DNA of 38,631 nucleotides from a virus: positions 1-38,631 of IMG/VR virus record IMGVR_UViG_3300050821_004476; one strand, 5' to 3'. Positions 13,358-21,158 of the stretch are shown here, piece after piece (within the stretch, counting starts at the first letter, position 1; each line of letters begins with the position of its first letter). Both the position numbers and the translations under genes were made by a program. Under the pieces are notes generated by a model. That model saw nothing but the letters and a program-made list of their open reading frames with translations, did not search any database and had not been told where the DNA came from.

Positions 13358-16132
13358 CTACGCTTTGCTAGTTACTTTCGGAGGTTTCCATCCCGCGAAT
13401 ACCGTAGGATCTATGTAACTAGACAGAGCTACTGTAGGAGTATTACCGAGAGTATTAGCAACTCTCGTAGCGATTGTCTTAACCGCTGCTTTGTACTCTT
13501 TCATAGACTTAAACTCTTGAGTAGGATGTTCTTTAATCGCTTGAATAGCGACTTCCGTACCTAGAGCGGTTCTATGGTCCTTCGTCTTAAATCCTCCTCC
13601 GTCCTTAGTCTTACTATAACCTCTTAATGAGTCTGCGTCGGTATGGAAGAGCTTACCGTCTGGCCCAGCTTCCTTAGATCGCTTAAGGAGCATTTCGCTA
13701 GTTGCTTTATCATGGACTGGGAACTCAACTTCTCTACCTTTGTTTTTACCCGTAGCAAACTTAAGCGTAACAGTCCCATCTCCGTTGTCTTTAACATGCT
13801 TCCCCTCTAGTGTCGTAGCTCCGAAGCTCTTATAGTCTGTATGAGTATCTTTTTCGCTACCCGGTCGAATACCCGTATGTAAGATGGTCTTAAGACACTC
13901 TGCGTTTTCTTTAAGACTAGGTTTCTTAGCATCTCTATCAATCTCTTTAAAGATAGCTTGTCGTTTCTTCCGTAGTTCTTTCACTCTCCCGAATTTAGCC
14001 ATAGCAGCTTGTACGTTATGAGTAGCTCCGTACTTCATCTGTACTCTACCCTTAGCATCCTCTCCTCTCGCTAGTAAATCTCCTTTAGCATTCGCGTTAA
14101 CATGTACCTTAGTCCAAGCCGGAGGGATAGCCATCTTTTGAATATGTTCTGGAGCGTAATTACCTTGTTCGTCAGCCCACTTTCCTCCATGCTTAACTAC
14201 CTTTCCGCTAGGGAGAGTCTTAGTCTTATAGTCTACATAGCTAACCGGATGTAACGTATCTCCGTGCTTAGTAGTTACTCCTCCTCCTGATCCGAATCTC
14301 CCATGACTATCTCTCGCTTGATGAGGATTATAGTTAGCGACTAGACCAAACTTAGTTAGTATCTCGTTTTTCCAACCGTAGAAGTTTTCTTGGTTTTTAG
14401 TAGTCTCTTCTCCGTCCTCTTGTTCTTCATCCGGATTATCTTCCGTCTGTTGATCGCTAGCTTGAGCGTTATTCTCTCCTCCAATATCTGTTCCTTGTTC
14501 TGCGTTAGGATCGGGAGGAGTAGCGAGAGTCTCTAGATTATCTTCGTTAGCGTTATCTACTAGAGCTTGAGCGGCTTCATCGGTAAGTCCCCAACATTGT
14601 ACGTAGAAGTCTTTAAGTCCTAGAGCGTTGAGTAATCCCCCTCCAGTATAGGCTGCCAGAGCTTGAGTACGTTGAAGACCAATAGCGGCTTTCTCCGCAT
14701 CTCCTAGAGCTTCTAGATCAGGCCACTCTACCGTATACCCTTTAGGTTCCGGTAAGACTCCAATAGCAATAAGACGATCAATAAACGGTACGATAACTCT
14801 AGGAGTTAAGTAGCTATTCTGTCGGTCTCTAAGTCTATCGTTCCAAGATGCGTCGTCTTGACTACTCGCTAGCTCTCCTCTCTCACTACCCATAAAGACT
14901 CGTTTAGGGCATCCGAGTTGGATACAAATCGCCTGGAGTTGAGTCTCTATTTGAGCTGTAGGATCTACTACCGTAGGAGCTAGGGTTTTAGCAGTCATCC
15001 CTATCAGACCTAAGAAGCGTTGTAGCCCGTTCTGATAATCTGAGACTTGACTACGTACTTTCTTAAGGTCTACGTTAACCGTTCCCCCTAGTTGCGGATT
15101 CGTCTCTATAGAGAGTCCGGGAAAAGCTCCTCTCCAATACATCTCAGCTGAACCGCCATAGAGCTTGATTAAGTCTAAGATACGGTTCAATACCGCTTTC
15201 ATCCTAGGAGGACCGAACGATTCACTAGAGTTAAGATTATCCGCTAGATGAATAATCCTAGACCAATGAACCCACTTAGTCGCTATCGGCAATCCGATTC
15301 CCGTATGGTTATCTCTAGGATCATTAAACGTAACCATATACATAACCGGCTGACCGAACCTAGGACTCATTGGATTCGATTCGTAGCGTACTGGCTGTAC
15401 CATCGTCTCATCGAATACTCTAATGAAGAGTAAGTTAAGCTTTTGCCCTTTCTTCTTAGGAGGGACAGGAGTATAGCCTAGTTGGACTCCTTGGTATTGA
15501 GAGTCCGTACCTATCGGAGCAGTATCGGCATAGGTTCCGTTAGGCCATAACGGTCCCTCTACCATACTCATAGCTCCAGGTACTGGATCTTGTAATCCAT
15601 TCCCGTCATCGAGTCCTAGTAGCATTATCCCAAACGTTCCGATACCACTCATGATATCAGCCCGTCTTAGATACTCCCAGATGACGCTTCCTTTTTCATC
15701 TTGGTGCCAGGACTTCCCCCGAACGGAACTACTAAGACCATCCCAGGCTTTCTCAAACTTAGTATCCGTCTCCGAGTCTCCAGTCTCATAAACACTAGGT
15801 TGAGACTGCCAAGACTCTTTCGGCATGAGCTGTACGACACGACAAGCTATAGGCTCTCGGTCATACAAGTCTCGATAGAGATCAGCCGGGATATTAGACC
15901 TAGCGGCAGGATAACCGCACTCTTTATCATAATCCCGCCTAGGATCAAAGAACTTCTTTATGAACTCATCGCGAGAGAGGAGTACGTTAGAGACTATTTC
16001 TCCAAACTCATAACTCGCTCGCTTAACCGCTTCTGCGTTCTCGGTAAGTCCTTCCGAGTTATCAAATCCATTATCTATAGGTTGCTTAGAAGATCCGTTT
16101 CTCTTGAAACCTTCGGTTCCGAGAGTTTCCAT
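13358..16132 (-). CDS. Portal protein fused to a topoisomerase IB domain
   Basis: A 924-residue protein. Residues about 60-540 match DUF1073-type portals (Phage_portal_3): REPIACRVVQLMPKESWQ, GIGTFGIMLLGLDDG, VHWSRIIHLADNL, SSQDDASWNDRLRDRQNSYL. An acidic hinge with a TDIGGENNAQASDQQTEDN run precedes NYNPHQARDSHGRFGSG (600-616). Residues about 645-924 match bacterial and poxviral topoisomerase IB: IPPAWTKVHV, GEDAKGRVQMKY, HTGIRPGSE, YKSFGATTLEGKHV, GKNKGREV, FKTKDHRTALGT and ANTLGNTPTVALSSYIDP. The predicted catalytic set is complete: R756, K796, R854, N897 and nucleophile Y906. Portals usually have about 450-600 residues. Known roles are the DNA gate of the capsid and relaxation of DNA torsion; combining them in one chain is the oddity. 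It might relieve packaging torsion or act on ejected DNA (inference). Confidence 0.88.
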   Translation of the reverse strand: METLGTEGFKRNGSSKQPIDNGFDNSEGLTENAEAVKRASYEFGEIVSNVLLSRDEFIKKFFDPRRDYDKECGYPAARSNIPADLYRDLYDREPIACRVVQLMPKESWQSQPSVYETGDSETDTKFEKAWDGLSSSVRGKSWHQDEKGSVIWEYLRRADIMSGIGTFGIMLLGLDDGNGLQDPVPGAMSMVEGPLWPNGTYADTAPIGTDSQYQGVQLGYTPVPPKKKGQKLNLLFIRVFDETMVQPVRYESNPMSPRFGQPVMYMVTFNDPRDNHTGIGLPIATKWVHWSRIIHLADNLNSSESFGPPRMKAVLNRILDLIKLYGGSAEMYWRGAFPGLSIETNPQLGGTVNVDLKKVRSQVSDYQNGLQRFLGLIGMTAKTLAPTVVDPTAQIETQLQAICIQLGCPKRVFMGSERGELASSQDDASWNDRLRDRQNSYLTPRVIVPFIDRLIAIGVLPEPKGYTVEWPDLEALGDAEKAAIGLQRTQALAAYTGGGLLNALGLKDFYVQCWGLTDEAAQALVDNANEDNLETLATPPDPNAEQGTDIGGENNAQASDQQTEDNPDEEQEDGEETTKNQENFYGWKNEILTKFGLVANYNPHQARDSHGRFGSGGGVTTKHGDTLHPVSYVDYKTKTLPSGKVVKHGGKWADEQGNYAPEHIQKMAIPPAWTKVHVNANAKGDLLARGEDAKGRVQMKYGATHNVQAAMAKFGRVKELRKKRQAIFKEIDRDAKKPSLKENAECLKTILHTGIRPGSEKDTHTDYKSFGATTLEGKHVKDNGDGTVTLKFATGKNKGREVEFPVHDKATSEMLLKRSKEAGPDGKLFHTDADSLRGYSKTKDGGGFKTKDHRTALGTEVAIQAIKEHPTQEFKSMKEYKAAVKTIATRVANTLGNTPTVALSSYIDPTVFAGWKPPKVTSKA

Positions 16133-16177
16133 TAGCCATTGTTCTTTCTACGCCTACCGTAGTGTTAGTAATCCTTT

Positions 16178-16381
16178 TTATTCCGCCGGTTTTTCCTCAC
16201 TCATCATCACTAGTATCCTACCACGTTCTACATAAGCTTCCCATAGAGATTCATAAGCACTCATAAGACGATAAAAGTTACATAGTACATTACAATGACT
16301 GAGATGACCGGGAGGACTCTTTACTGCTAGCTCATAGTCTCTCTTAAACTGGTCTAGAGTAGCTTGAGAAAGTACAGTCAA
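16178..16381 (-). CDS. Hypothetical helical protein, 67 aa
   Basis: A 67-residue, all-helical protein (TLDQFKRDYELAVKS, FYRLMSAYESLWEAYVERGR). It is the gene directly before the portal (45 bp gap). Family not recognised; possibly a portal-associated accessory protein by position only. Confidence 0.6.
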   Translation of the reverse strand: MTVLSQATLDQFKRDYELAVKSPPGHLSHCNVLCNFYRLMSAYESLWEAYVERGRILVMMSEEKPAE

Positions 16382-16409
16382 TTATCTCTTTCTTTAGGTT
16401 GGGATAACT

Positions 16410-16673
16410 TTAGTTATCTCTCCAGTTCTGAGTAGGTAACTCTTCATCATCGTCTTCTGATTCTTCACTACTAGGGAGATGTTCGTGTATATCCGAAATG
16501 ATCTTCATAAACTGGACTATCTTATCCGCGTACTCTCCCGTACAGGTATAAGACTCCCCTCCGTAGCAGAGAATAGTCCATAAGTCTCCTTCCGGAATTA
16601 CTTGAAGTACTCCCTTTATACTAGATTCGTCTAGATAAATCGAGCGACCTAATACGTCTGTAAATCCGATCAT
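16410..16673 (-). CDS. Hypothetical acidic protein, 87 aa
   Basis: A beta-rich N-terminal half (DVLGRSIYLDESSIKGVLQV) and an acidic C-terminus with an SSEESEDDDEE run. It overlaps the upstream gene by 4 bp. No family recognised. Confidence 0.6.
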   Translation of the reverse strand: MIGFTDVLGRSIYLDESSIKGVLQVIPEGDLWTILCYGGESYTCTGEYADKIVQFMKIISDIHEHLPSSEESEDDDEELPTQNWRDN

Positions 16674-16888
16674 GGGAAGATGTCTCCTACTATAACGTTG
16701 ACTATATCTCCGGAATCTAAGTCAATCCATTGAGTATGATTACTTCCTAGGCTGTTTAATCTCCTCCCATTATAGCGAATTTCATAGACGTGATAGTGAT
16801 GATCTCTCTCGAATCCTCTAGGATGTTCGTGTACTACTCTCGCGTAAGTGAAGTTAATCTCTTGGTCTACTAGGTTTAATGTCTCCAT
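16670..16888 (-). CDS. Hypothetical protein, 72 aa
   Basis: A small beta-rich protein with several His residues (VVHEHPRGFERDHHYHVYEI). The ATG at 16888 follows the CAAGCTAAAGCAAAAGG element. No family recognised. Confidence 0.6.
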   Translation of the reverse strand: METLNLVDQEINFTYARVVHEHPRGFERDHHYHVYEIRYNGRRLNSLGSNHTQWIDLDSGDIVNVIVGDIFP

Positions 16889-16895
16889 ACTTTAG

Positions 16896-16914
16896 CCTTT
16901 TGCTTTAGCTTGAA
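16896..16914 (-). repeat. CAAGCTAAAGCAAAAGG element, copy 3
   Basis: Minus-strand TTCAAGCTAAAGCAAAAGG lies 7 nt before the ATG at 16888, the third intergenic copy of this element. Confidence 0.55.
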
Positions 16915-16931
16915 TAATCTTTAGATTAGTC

Positions 16932-17150
16932 TTATCCGTTTTGATCTAAAGCTTTTCCTCTCCGTCCGCTACTAGTCTTTTGAATAAGTCTCCCCCTTAG
17001 CTTAGAGTTCTCGGATTGACAATGATCGCATACAAAGGCGTTATGAATCGTAGTAAACTCTCTACTACACTTGAGACAGTTCCGAGTCTTAGGAGGAAAC
17101 GTAACAGGACCAGGAGTAGGCTTCTTGTATTTGTAATCTCGATTAGTCAC
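16932..17150 (-). CDS. Small zinc-ribbon protein, 72 aa
   Basis: A basic 72-residue protein with a classic CxxC...CxxC ribbon (RNCLKCSREFTTIHNAFVCD followed by HC). The C-terminal tail is basic (RGRLIQKTSSGRRGK), so nucleic-acid binding is plausible but unproved. A degenerate CAAGCTAAGCAAG element (17168-17180) lies upstream. Confidence 0.65.
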   Translation of the reverse strand: MTNRDYKYKKPTPGPVTFPPKTRNCLKCSREFTTIHNAFVCDHCQSENSKLRGRLIQKTSSGRRGKALDQNG

Positions 17151-17186
17151 GGTTCTTCTCCTAAATCTTGCTTAGCTTGGTATTTC

Positions 17187-17447
17187 TTAAATATCTTTCC
17201 ACTCGTCTCCCGGAAGCCTAGGAGGATCGGTTACTTTGATCTTCTCCTCTAGCTTAGTGAAGAAAGATCCCATTATGTCTATTTGCTTTTGGTTAGTAGA
17301 ATTAAGCTTCTCACAGTTACCTATCAAAAGTTTTTGATTCTCTATTACTAGGTTGTATAGCTTATCATTCATATTCTGAACGCTACAAAAGCTCATAAAG
17401 AGAAGTAGTTGAAATACTAAGATACCTAACATAATCCCCGTAATCAT
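17187..17447 (-). CDS. Small membrane-anchored coiled-coil protein, 86 aa
   Basis: An N-terminal hydrophobic segment (ITGIMLGILVFQLLLFMSF) is followed by a helical, coiled-coil-like region (NMNDKLYNLVIENQKLLI, NQKQIDIMGSFFTKLEEKI). This shape fits spanin- or holin-accessory-like proteins, but no lysis genes are seen nearby, so the function stays open. The start overlaps the stop of the 39-residue gene (ATGA). Confidence 0.6.
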   Translation of the reverse strand: MITGIMLGILVFQLLLFMSFCSVQNMNDKLYNLVIENQKLLIGNCEKLNSTNQKQIDIMGSFFTKLEEKIKVTDPPRLPGDEWKDI

Positions 17448-17563
17448 AGTTTATCTCCTCGGTTATACTTATCCATTTCCTCTAGTATCTGTTTCCATAT
17501 TCCTATAGAGATCATTAACCCTACGAGAAGACCTAGAGGAGAATTCCATTCTATAGCTAACAT
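17444..17563 (-). CDS. Membrane peptide, 39 aa
   Basis: ATG at 17563 overlaps the upstream stop (TAATG) and the stop overlaps the next ATG (ATGA), so the frame is locked between two genes. One hydrophobic span (PLGLLVGLMISIGIW) plus a charged tail (EEMDKYNRGDK). Unknown role. Confidence 0.55.
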   Translation of the reverse strand: MLAIEWNSPLGLLVGLMISIGIWKQILEEMDKYNRGDKL

Positions 17564-17805
17564 TATCGCCTCCCTAGACGTTTCATCATACTCGCCCAAC
17601 GCTCTCGTCCGAAAGCATCGTCTCCTCCTTCAGCTAGCTCCGTCATCTCTTGTTGGTAGTCTAAGTTATTCTCTTCATGCTCTTTCATTAACCTCTCTAG
17701 AGCGGAACTAGCTTCATACTCTTGTTGCTCGTCCATAGCTCGTTGTATACCTTCTTGGTATTGTTCTTGCCATTGAGAAGGATCTATGTCAAAACCGTTA
17801 CTCAT
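17563..17805 (-). CDS. Hypothetical acidic helical protein, 80 aa
   Basis: Glu/Gln-rich helices (WQEQYQEGIQRAMDEQQEYE, LERLMKEHEENNLDYQQEMT) and a short basic end (ASMMKRLGRR). It overlaps both neighbours and belongs to the chain of small genes after the large terminase. No family recognised. Confidence 0.6.
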   Translation of the reverse strand: MSNGFDIDPSQWQEQYQEGIQRAMDEQQEYEASSALERLMKEHEENNLDYQQEMTELAEGGDDAFGRERWASMMKRLGRR

Positions 17806-18119
17806 TTCTTTCTCCCTTTGTACTTCTTAACACTAGGAATTACTCTACCCTTTATTCCAGCTGTAAGATAAGTAGCTGATCTCTTCTTTCGGTCTACTAG
17901 GTTCTCACACATCTCCTTACCTAGCAGCATCTCTCCTATTTGTTTATTGTATCGCTTTTGGATTCTCTCTAGGAGTTCCTTACCCACTTCCGGAGAGATA
18001 CCTAGTACGTGTTGTAAGTCTTCTATAGCAGCTTGTTCGTTCTTAATCAGAGCTTCTTTCATCTCATCACTAATCTCTAGTTGTAATCTGTCTTCGATTC
18101 TTTCTAGCTCCGTACCCAT
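17802..18119 (-). CDS. Hypothetical helical protein, 105 aa
   Basis: Helical, with an acidic first half (LERIEDRLQLEISDEMKEAL) and a very basic tail (VKKYKGRKK). Position between terminase and portal suggests an accessory packaging or head role, but no motif supports it. It overlaps neighbours by 1 and 4 bp. Confidence 0.6.
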   Translation of the reverse strand: MGTELERIEDRLQLEISDEMKEALIKNEQAAIEDLQHVLGISPEVGKELLERIQKRYNKQIGEMLLGKEMCENLVDRKKRSATYLTAGIKGRVIPSVKKYKGRKK

Positions 18120-18340
18120 TAGAATATCCTTCTACGTCTATACTGTCGTTGATTATAGTTGAATTGGTCTAGATGGGCTTGAGCTAAGTTAGACCCACCT
18201 AATATGCTCTCTCCTTGTCCTTTAAAGATATGAGCCGGAACACCTAACCTAGTATAAGAATCGTATTCATTTTTCATCATAAATAATCGTTCAACAAACT
18301 CTACATCATCTTTAGTTGGCTCTAGAGATTTGTATTCCAT
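18119..18340 (-). CDS. Hypothetical protein, 73 aa
   Basis: It starts on the last base of the terminase stop (TAATG-type overlap). The end is Gln- and Arg-rich (NYNQRQYRRRRIF). No family recognised. Confidence 0.6.
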   Translation of the reverse strand: MEYKSLEPTKDDVEFVERLFMMKNEYDSYTRLGVPAHIFKGQGESILGGSNLAQAHLDQFNYNQRQYRRRRIF

Positions 18341-19926
18341 TAGAACACTCCCGCTGTAGGAATAGTAGGTTTGACTAACATACCGAAAGTAGCGAGTACA
18401 AGACTATCTGCTTCATCGGGAGAACAGCCAAGAAGATCGAATATTGTTTGTTCTTTTGACTTTGAGCCGGGAGGCCGATTCTTAGGAGGTAAAAACAATC
18501 TCCCATCTTCTGTATATCTTAGAGGCATAGCGGCTAGCTGTCTCCTTAGCTCTTGATACTCTGGACCTATAGCGAAGTTAGAGACTAGGTTTCCATTCTC
18601 ATCTTCTACAGGTTCTAGTAGTTGTCTAAGGATTCCATACATCTCCGCTCTTCTGTTCTTGTAAGCGTATCGATTCTCTTTCTCTTGAATCCTAGATGCT
18701 AAGGATTTTATTCTCCCTCTAGCGAATACATCTATGCTCGATGCGGCTTCTCCAAACGCTACGGTACGAACGTTATAGCCCATAGCTCTAAGTCGATCGG
18801 CGTGCTCTAAGCCTCCTCCTCCTTGATCAAACACTACGTTTTCCGCGTCTATCTTAAACTCTCTCATTAACGCTAGGGTCTGACCTATTATATCGTTCGT
18901 ATTAGGAGTTTTCTTAGATACCTGCTTAATCACGCCTAAATCGTCTACGATAGACCATACGGAGTCATCCCCCCCTTCGGCGGTATCTATCCCCATAGCC
19001 TTACCGCGTCGTCTAGGAGAGAGTTTAAACGCTGCTTTATGCGCCAAATCTAACCACTTGCTAGGATACAAATATATTTCAGCACCCTTATAAAACTCCG
19101 CTTCTAAGGATACCGATTTTTGATAGTCATCCCAGAGTTCTATGTTCTTGGTATACTCCTCGTAAGACTTTACACCAGGTACCAAAATTTCTCCGGTTGG
19201 CTTTTCTCCTCTCTCTATCTGTAGTAAAGCTAATCGAACATTAGGGGAATCAGTGGCTTTAATTTTGATAATCTTACGGTAGTAACTACCTTCTTTGTTC
19301 TTATTTTCCTTATCCCCTTCTTCTACATGCCTGAAAAAGAAGTTAGTACAAGGCCAAGGATTCCCTATGATCAACATGCGATTTGCCCAAGTTGAGGACA
19401 TACGATAATACTCATCAGGTACTGCACTCGCTTCATCCGCAATAAAAAGGGTCCGTGGGCATCCATCACCCATATTAGCAATATGGTACCCCTGGAGCGC
19501 AGCCATATTATCACTAGCCGCTACTATACCTTTGAGCTGACTTAGATCGCACTTAGATCCACAAACTATTTTTCTTATATGTCGATGGTTAACTATTAAT
19601 GGTCCTCCCTCTTTATATTCTAGAGGAATTTTTGAACTAGTAATAAACCTTCCAATCTCTCCCCAAAGTACATCAAGATGTGAATCTGTGGCTGACGTAG
19701 TCATTATCCGAACTGGGTGTCGTGTCATAAAAAACCATAAGGCCACAAAACCCGCTGTAAAATCTTTCCCAAGCATATTTCCTGCGGGAACTAGGGTCTC
19801 ATCGTTCTCTACTAATGACTGTAGTACCTTTCTTTGTTCCTTATAAAAAGTAACATGAGGCCAAAAGAACTTTTGAAAGGCGATAGGATCTTTTTGGAAA
19901 ATTAAAGGGTTAAACTTAGAAGGCAT
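18340..19926 (-). CDS. Terminase large subunit
   Basis: A 528-residue DNA-packaging motor. The ATPase half has a variant Walker A VPAGNMLGKD (46-55), Walker B LFIADEAS (160-167) with the catalytic Glu, and a TTSATDS segment after the first strand as in other terminases. The nuclease half has an RNase H-like start MGIDTAEGGDDSVWSIVDD and ENVVFDQGGGGLEHADRLRA, carrying the metal-binding Asp residues. Length and domain order are normal. It acts with the portal some 2 kb downstream and with the small subunit about 11 kb upstream. The GIY-YIG gene overlaps its start by 11 bp. Confidence 0.93.
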   Translation of the reverse strand: MPSKFNPLIFQKDPIAFQKFFWPHVTFYKEQRKVLQSLVENDETLVPAGNMLGKDFTAGFVALWFFMTRHPVRIMTTSATDSHLDVLWGEIGRFITSSKIPLEYKEGGPLIVNHRHIRKIVCGSKCDLSQLKGIVAASDNMAALQGYHIANMGDGCPRTLFIADEASAVPDEYYRMSSTWANRMLIIGNPWPCTNFFFRHVEEGDKENKNKEGSYYRKIIKIKATDSPNVRLALLQIERGEKPTGEILVPGVKSYEEYTKNIELWDDYQKSVSLEAEFYKGAEIYLYPSKWLDLAHKAAFKLSPRRRGKAMGIDTAEGGDDSVWSIVDDLGVIKQVSKKTPNTNDIIGQTLALMREFKIDAENVVFDQGGGGLEHADRLRAMGYNVRTVAFGEAASSIDVFARGRIKSLASRIQEKENRYAYKNRRAEMYGILRQLLEPVEDENGNLVSNFAIGPEYQELRRQLAAMPLRYTEDGRLFLPPKNRPPGSKSKEQTIFDLLGCSPDEADSLVLATFGMLVKPTIPTAGVF

Positions 19927-20596
19927 TTTTCTGTTCTGCCCTCCTAGCTGCCCAATATCTGCGGAGAGATAGTGACCTTTTCTTTTTAGTCTCTTCGCTA
20001 TTTGGTCCTCTTTTTCTACCGCTCTGAAACTTAGAAAGTTTCATTTTGTGTTCTTCGCTAAGTTTCTTACCTCTATGAGACTCTGTCATCTTTCTTTTAG
20101 TCTCTTCACTATGTCTTTTACCTGTAGATGCCTTGCGTATCTTCTCTTTGGTCTCTTCCGATACTTTAAATCCTTTAAGAGCTTTTGAAATTTTAGTCCT
20201 TACTTCCTCTGTCCGTGGAATTCCTCGGCGAGCATTTCCCATTTTAGCCTTAGTTTCTTTAGACAGCTTATTACCTAAAGGACTTCCTGCAATAGGGTAG
20301 ATATTATATCCAAATTTACGATTAGCGGTTTTGTATTTATCTATGAATTTCTGTTCCCATAGTATACAATCTTTAGGATTACAACAACCTAGTATTTCAA
20401 ACTCAAAATTCTCTTCCCCATACCTATTCCAAGCTCTTTGCAAATGCTTACTATGATGTTTATTCTTTTTTAAAGACCATTTATGGTCTCTCCAACGTTT
20501 TACAAATGATATAGCAGCCGACCCTACGTACCTTTTTCCATTTACAAGGTTAAGAATCTGGTACACGCCCGTATCTAGTTTTTTAGCTATTGGCAT
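19916..20596 (-). CDS. GIY-YIG homing endonuclease with NUMOD3 repeats
   Basis: A 226-residue protein. The GIY-YIG domain opens with TGVYQILNLVNGKRYVGSA (residues 9-27), followed by KRWRDHK and a catalytic-type Glu in ILWEQKFIDKY. The rest (about 110-210) is a row of NUMOD3-like DNA-binding repeats (LSKETKAKMGNARRG, SEETKEKIRKASTGK, SEETKRKMTESHRGKK, SEEHKMKLSK). Free-standing enzymes of this kind spread by cutting a site near their own gene. This one sits directly before the large terminase gene, overlapping it by 11 bp, and its stop is immediately after the terminase ATG, so it leaves the terminase frame intact. Confidence 0.9.
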   Translation of the reverse strand: MPIAKKLDTGVYQILNLVNGKRYVGSAAISFVKRWRDHKWSLKKNKHHSKHLQRAWNRYGEENFEFEILGCCNPKDCILWEQKFIDKYKTANRKFGYNIYPIAGSPLGNKLSKETKAKMGNARRGIPRTEEVRTKISKALKGFKVSEETKEKIRKASTGKRHSEETKRKMTESHRGKKLSEEHKMKLSKFQSGRKRGPNSEETKKKRSLSLRRYWAARRAEQKNAF

Positions 20597-20991
20597 TATT
20601 GTCTAGTTATCAACCTCTGGTATTTCTCTGGAAGCTTCTCCATAGCTACAGTATGTTCCCATTCATAAACTACACTACCCGTCCTAGTACAATCTTTGAG
20701 CCTATAGAAAGCTGAGTTCCAACATTGGTTAGCTAGGGGAGGATTTCCTACCACAAAGCTATCGTAGTTTTCAACTAGAATCTCTTTTTCCGAAATATAC
20801 GGGACTTGGATTAAACTCTCTAGAGGAGTTCTTAGCTTCATAGACTTTCCCGCTATTGGACCCCCTATGAACATAACGTTCAATTCTTCTCCGTCAGGTA
20901 CTCTAGGCGTAGGAGCGTAGTTAAAGAACATCTTTATGTTTCCTTTCCCTATGTACTTACCTCCTATCCAAATATCCGCATTATACTTCAT
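20596..20991 (-). CDS. Hypothetical protein, 131 aa
   Basis: A soluble beta-rich protein (NADIWIGGKYIGKGNIKMFF; ELNVMFIGGPIAGKSMKL). The GGPIAGKS stretch looks like a P-loop, but there is no Walker B or kinase context, so it may be chance. It overlaps the endonuclease gene by 1 bp and the upstream membrane-protein gene by 11 bp. Confidence 0.6.
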   Translation of the reverse strand: MKYNADIWIGGKYIGKGNIKMFFNYAPTPRVPDGEELNVMFIGGPIAGKSMKLRTPLESLIQVPYISEKEILVENYDSFVVGNPPLANQCWNSAFYRLKDCTRTGSVVYEWEHTVAMEKLPEKYQRLITRQ

Positions 20992-21151
20992 GTTTCTTCT
21001 CCCAATCTTCTATATTATCAAATACCGTTCTTATAACCGCATAGAAAGTATAGCAGATACAACCGAATCCCATATCTCCTATCATAACAGCCACCATTCC
21101 TACAGTAATGAGTAAAAACCCAAAATACCTCCAACTACTTTTCCTATACAT
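20981..21151 (-). CDS. Small membrane protein, 56 aa
   Basis: Start at ATG 21151, 8 bp after the upstream stop. Two hydrophobic stretches (YFGFLLITVGMVAVMIGDMG, CICYTFYAVI) and a charged tail (NIEDWEKKHEV). A two-span membrane protein of unknown role. Confidence 0.6.
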   Translation of the reverse strand: MYRKSSWRYFGFLLITVGMVAVMIGDMGFGCICYTFYAVIRTVFDNIEDWEKKHEV

Positions 21152-21158
21152 AGCTATC

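Noticed and set aside
20596-20991. P-loop NTPase call from GGPIAGKS
   Set aside because: There is no Walker B, no supporting fold pattern, and the match is short.
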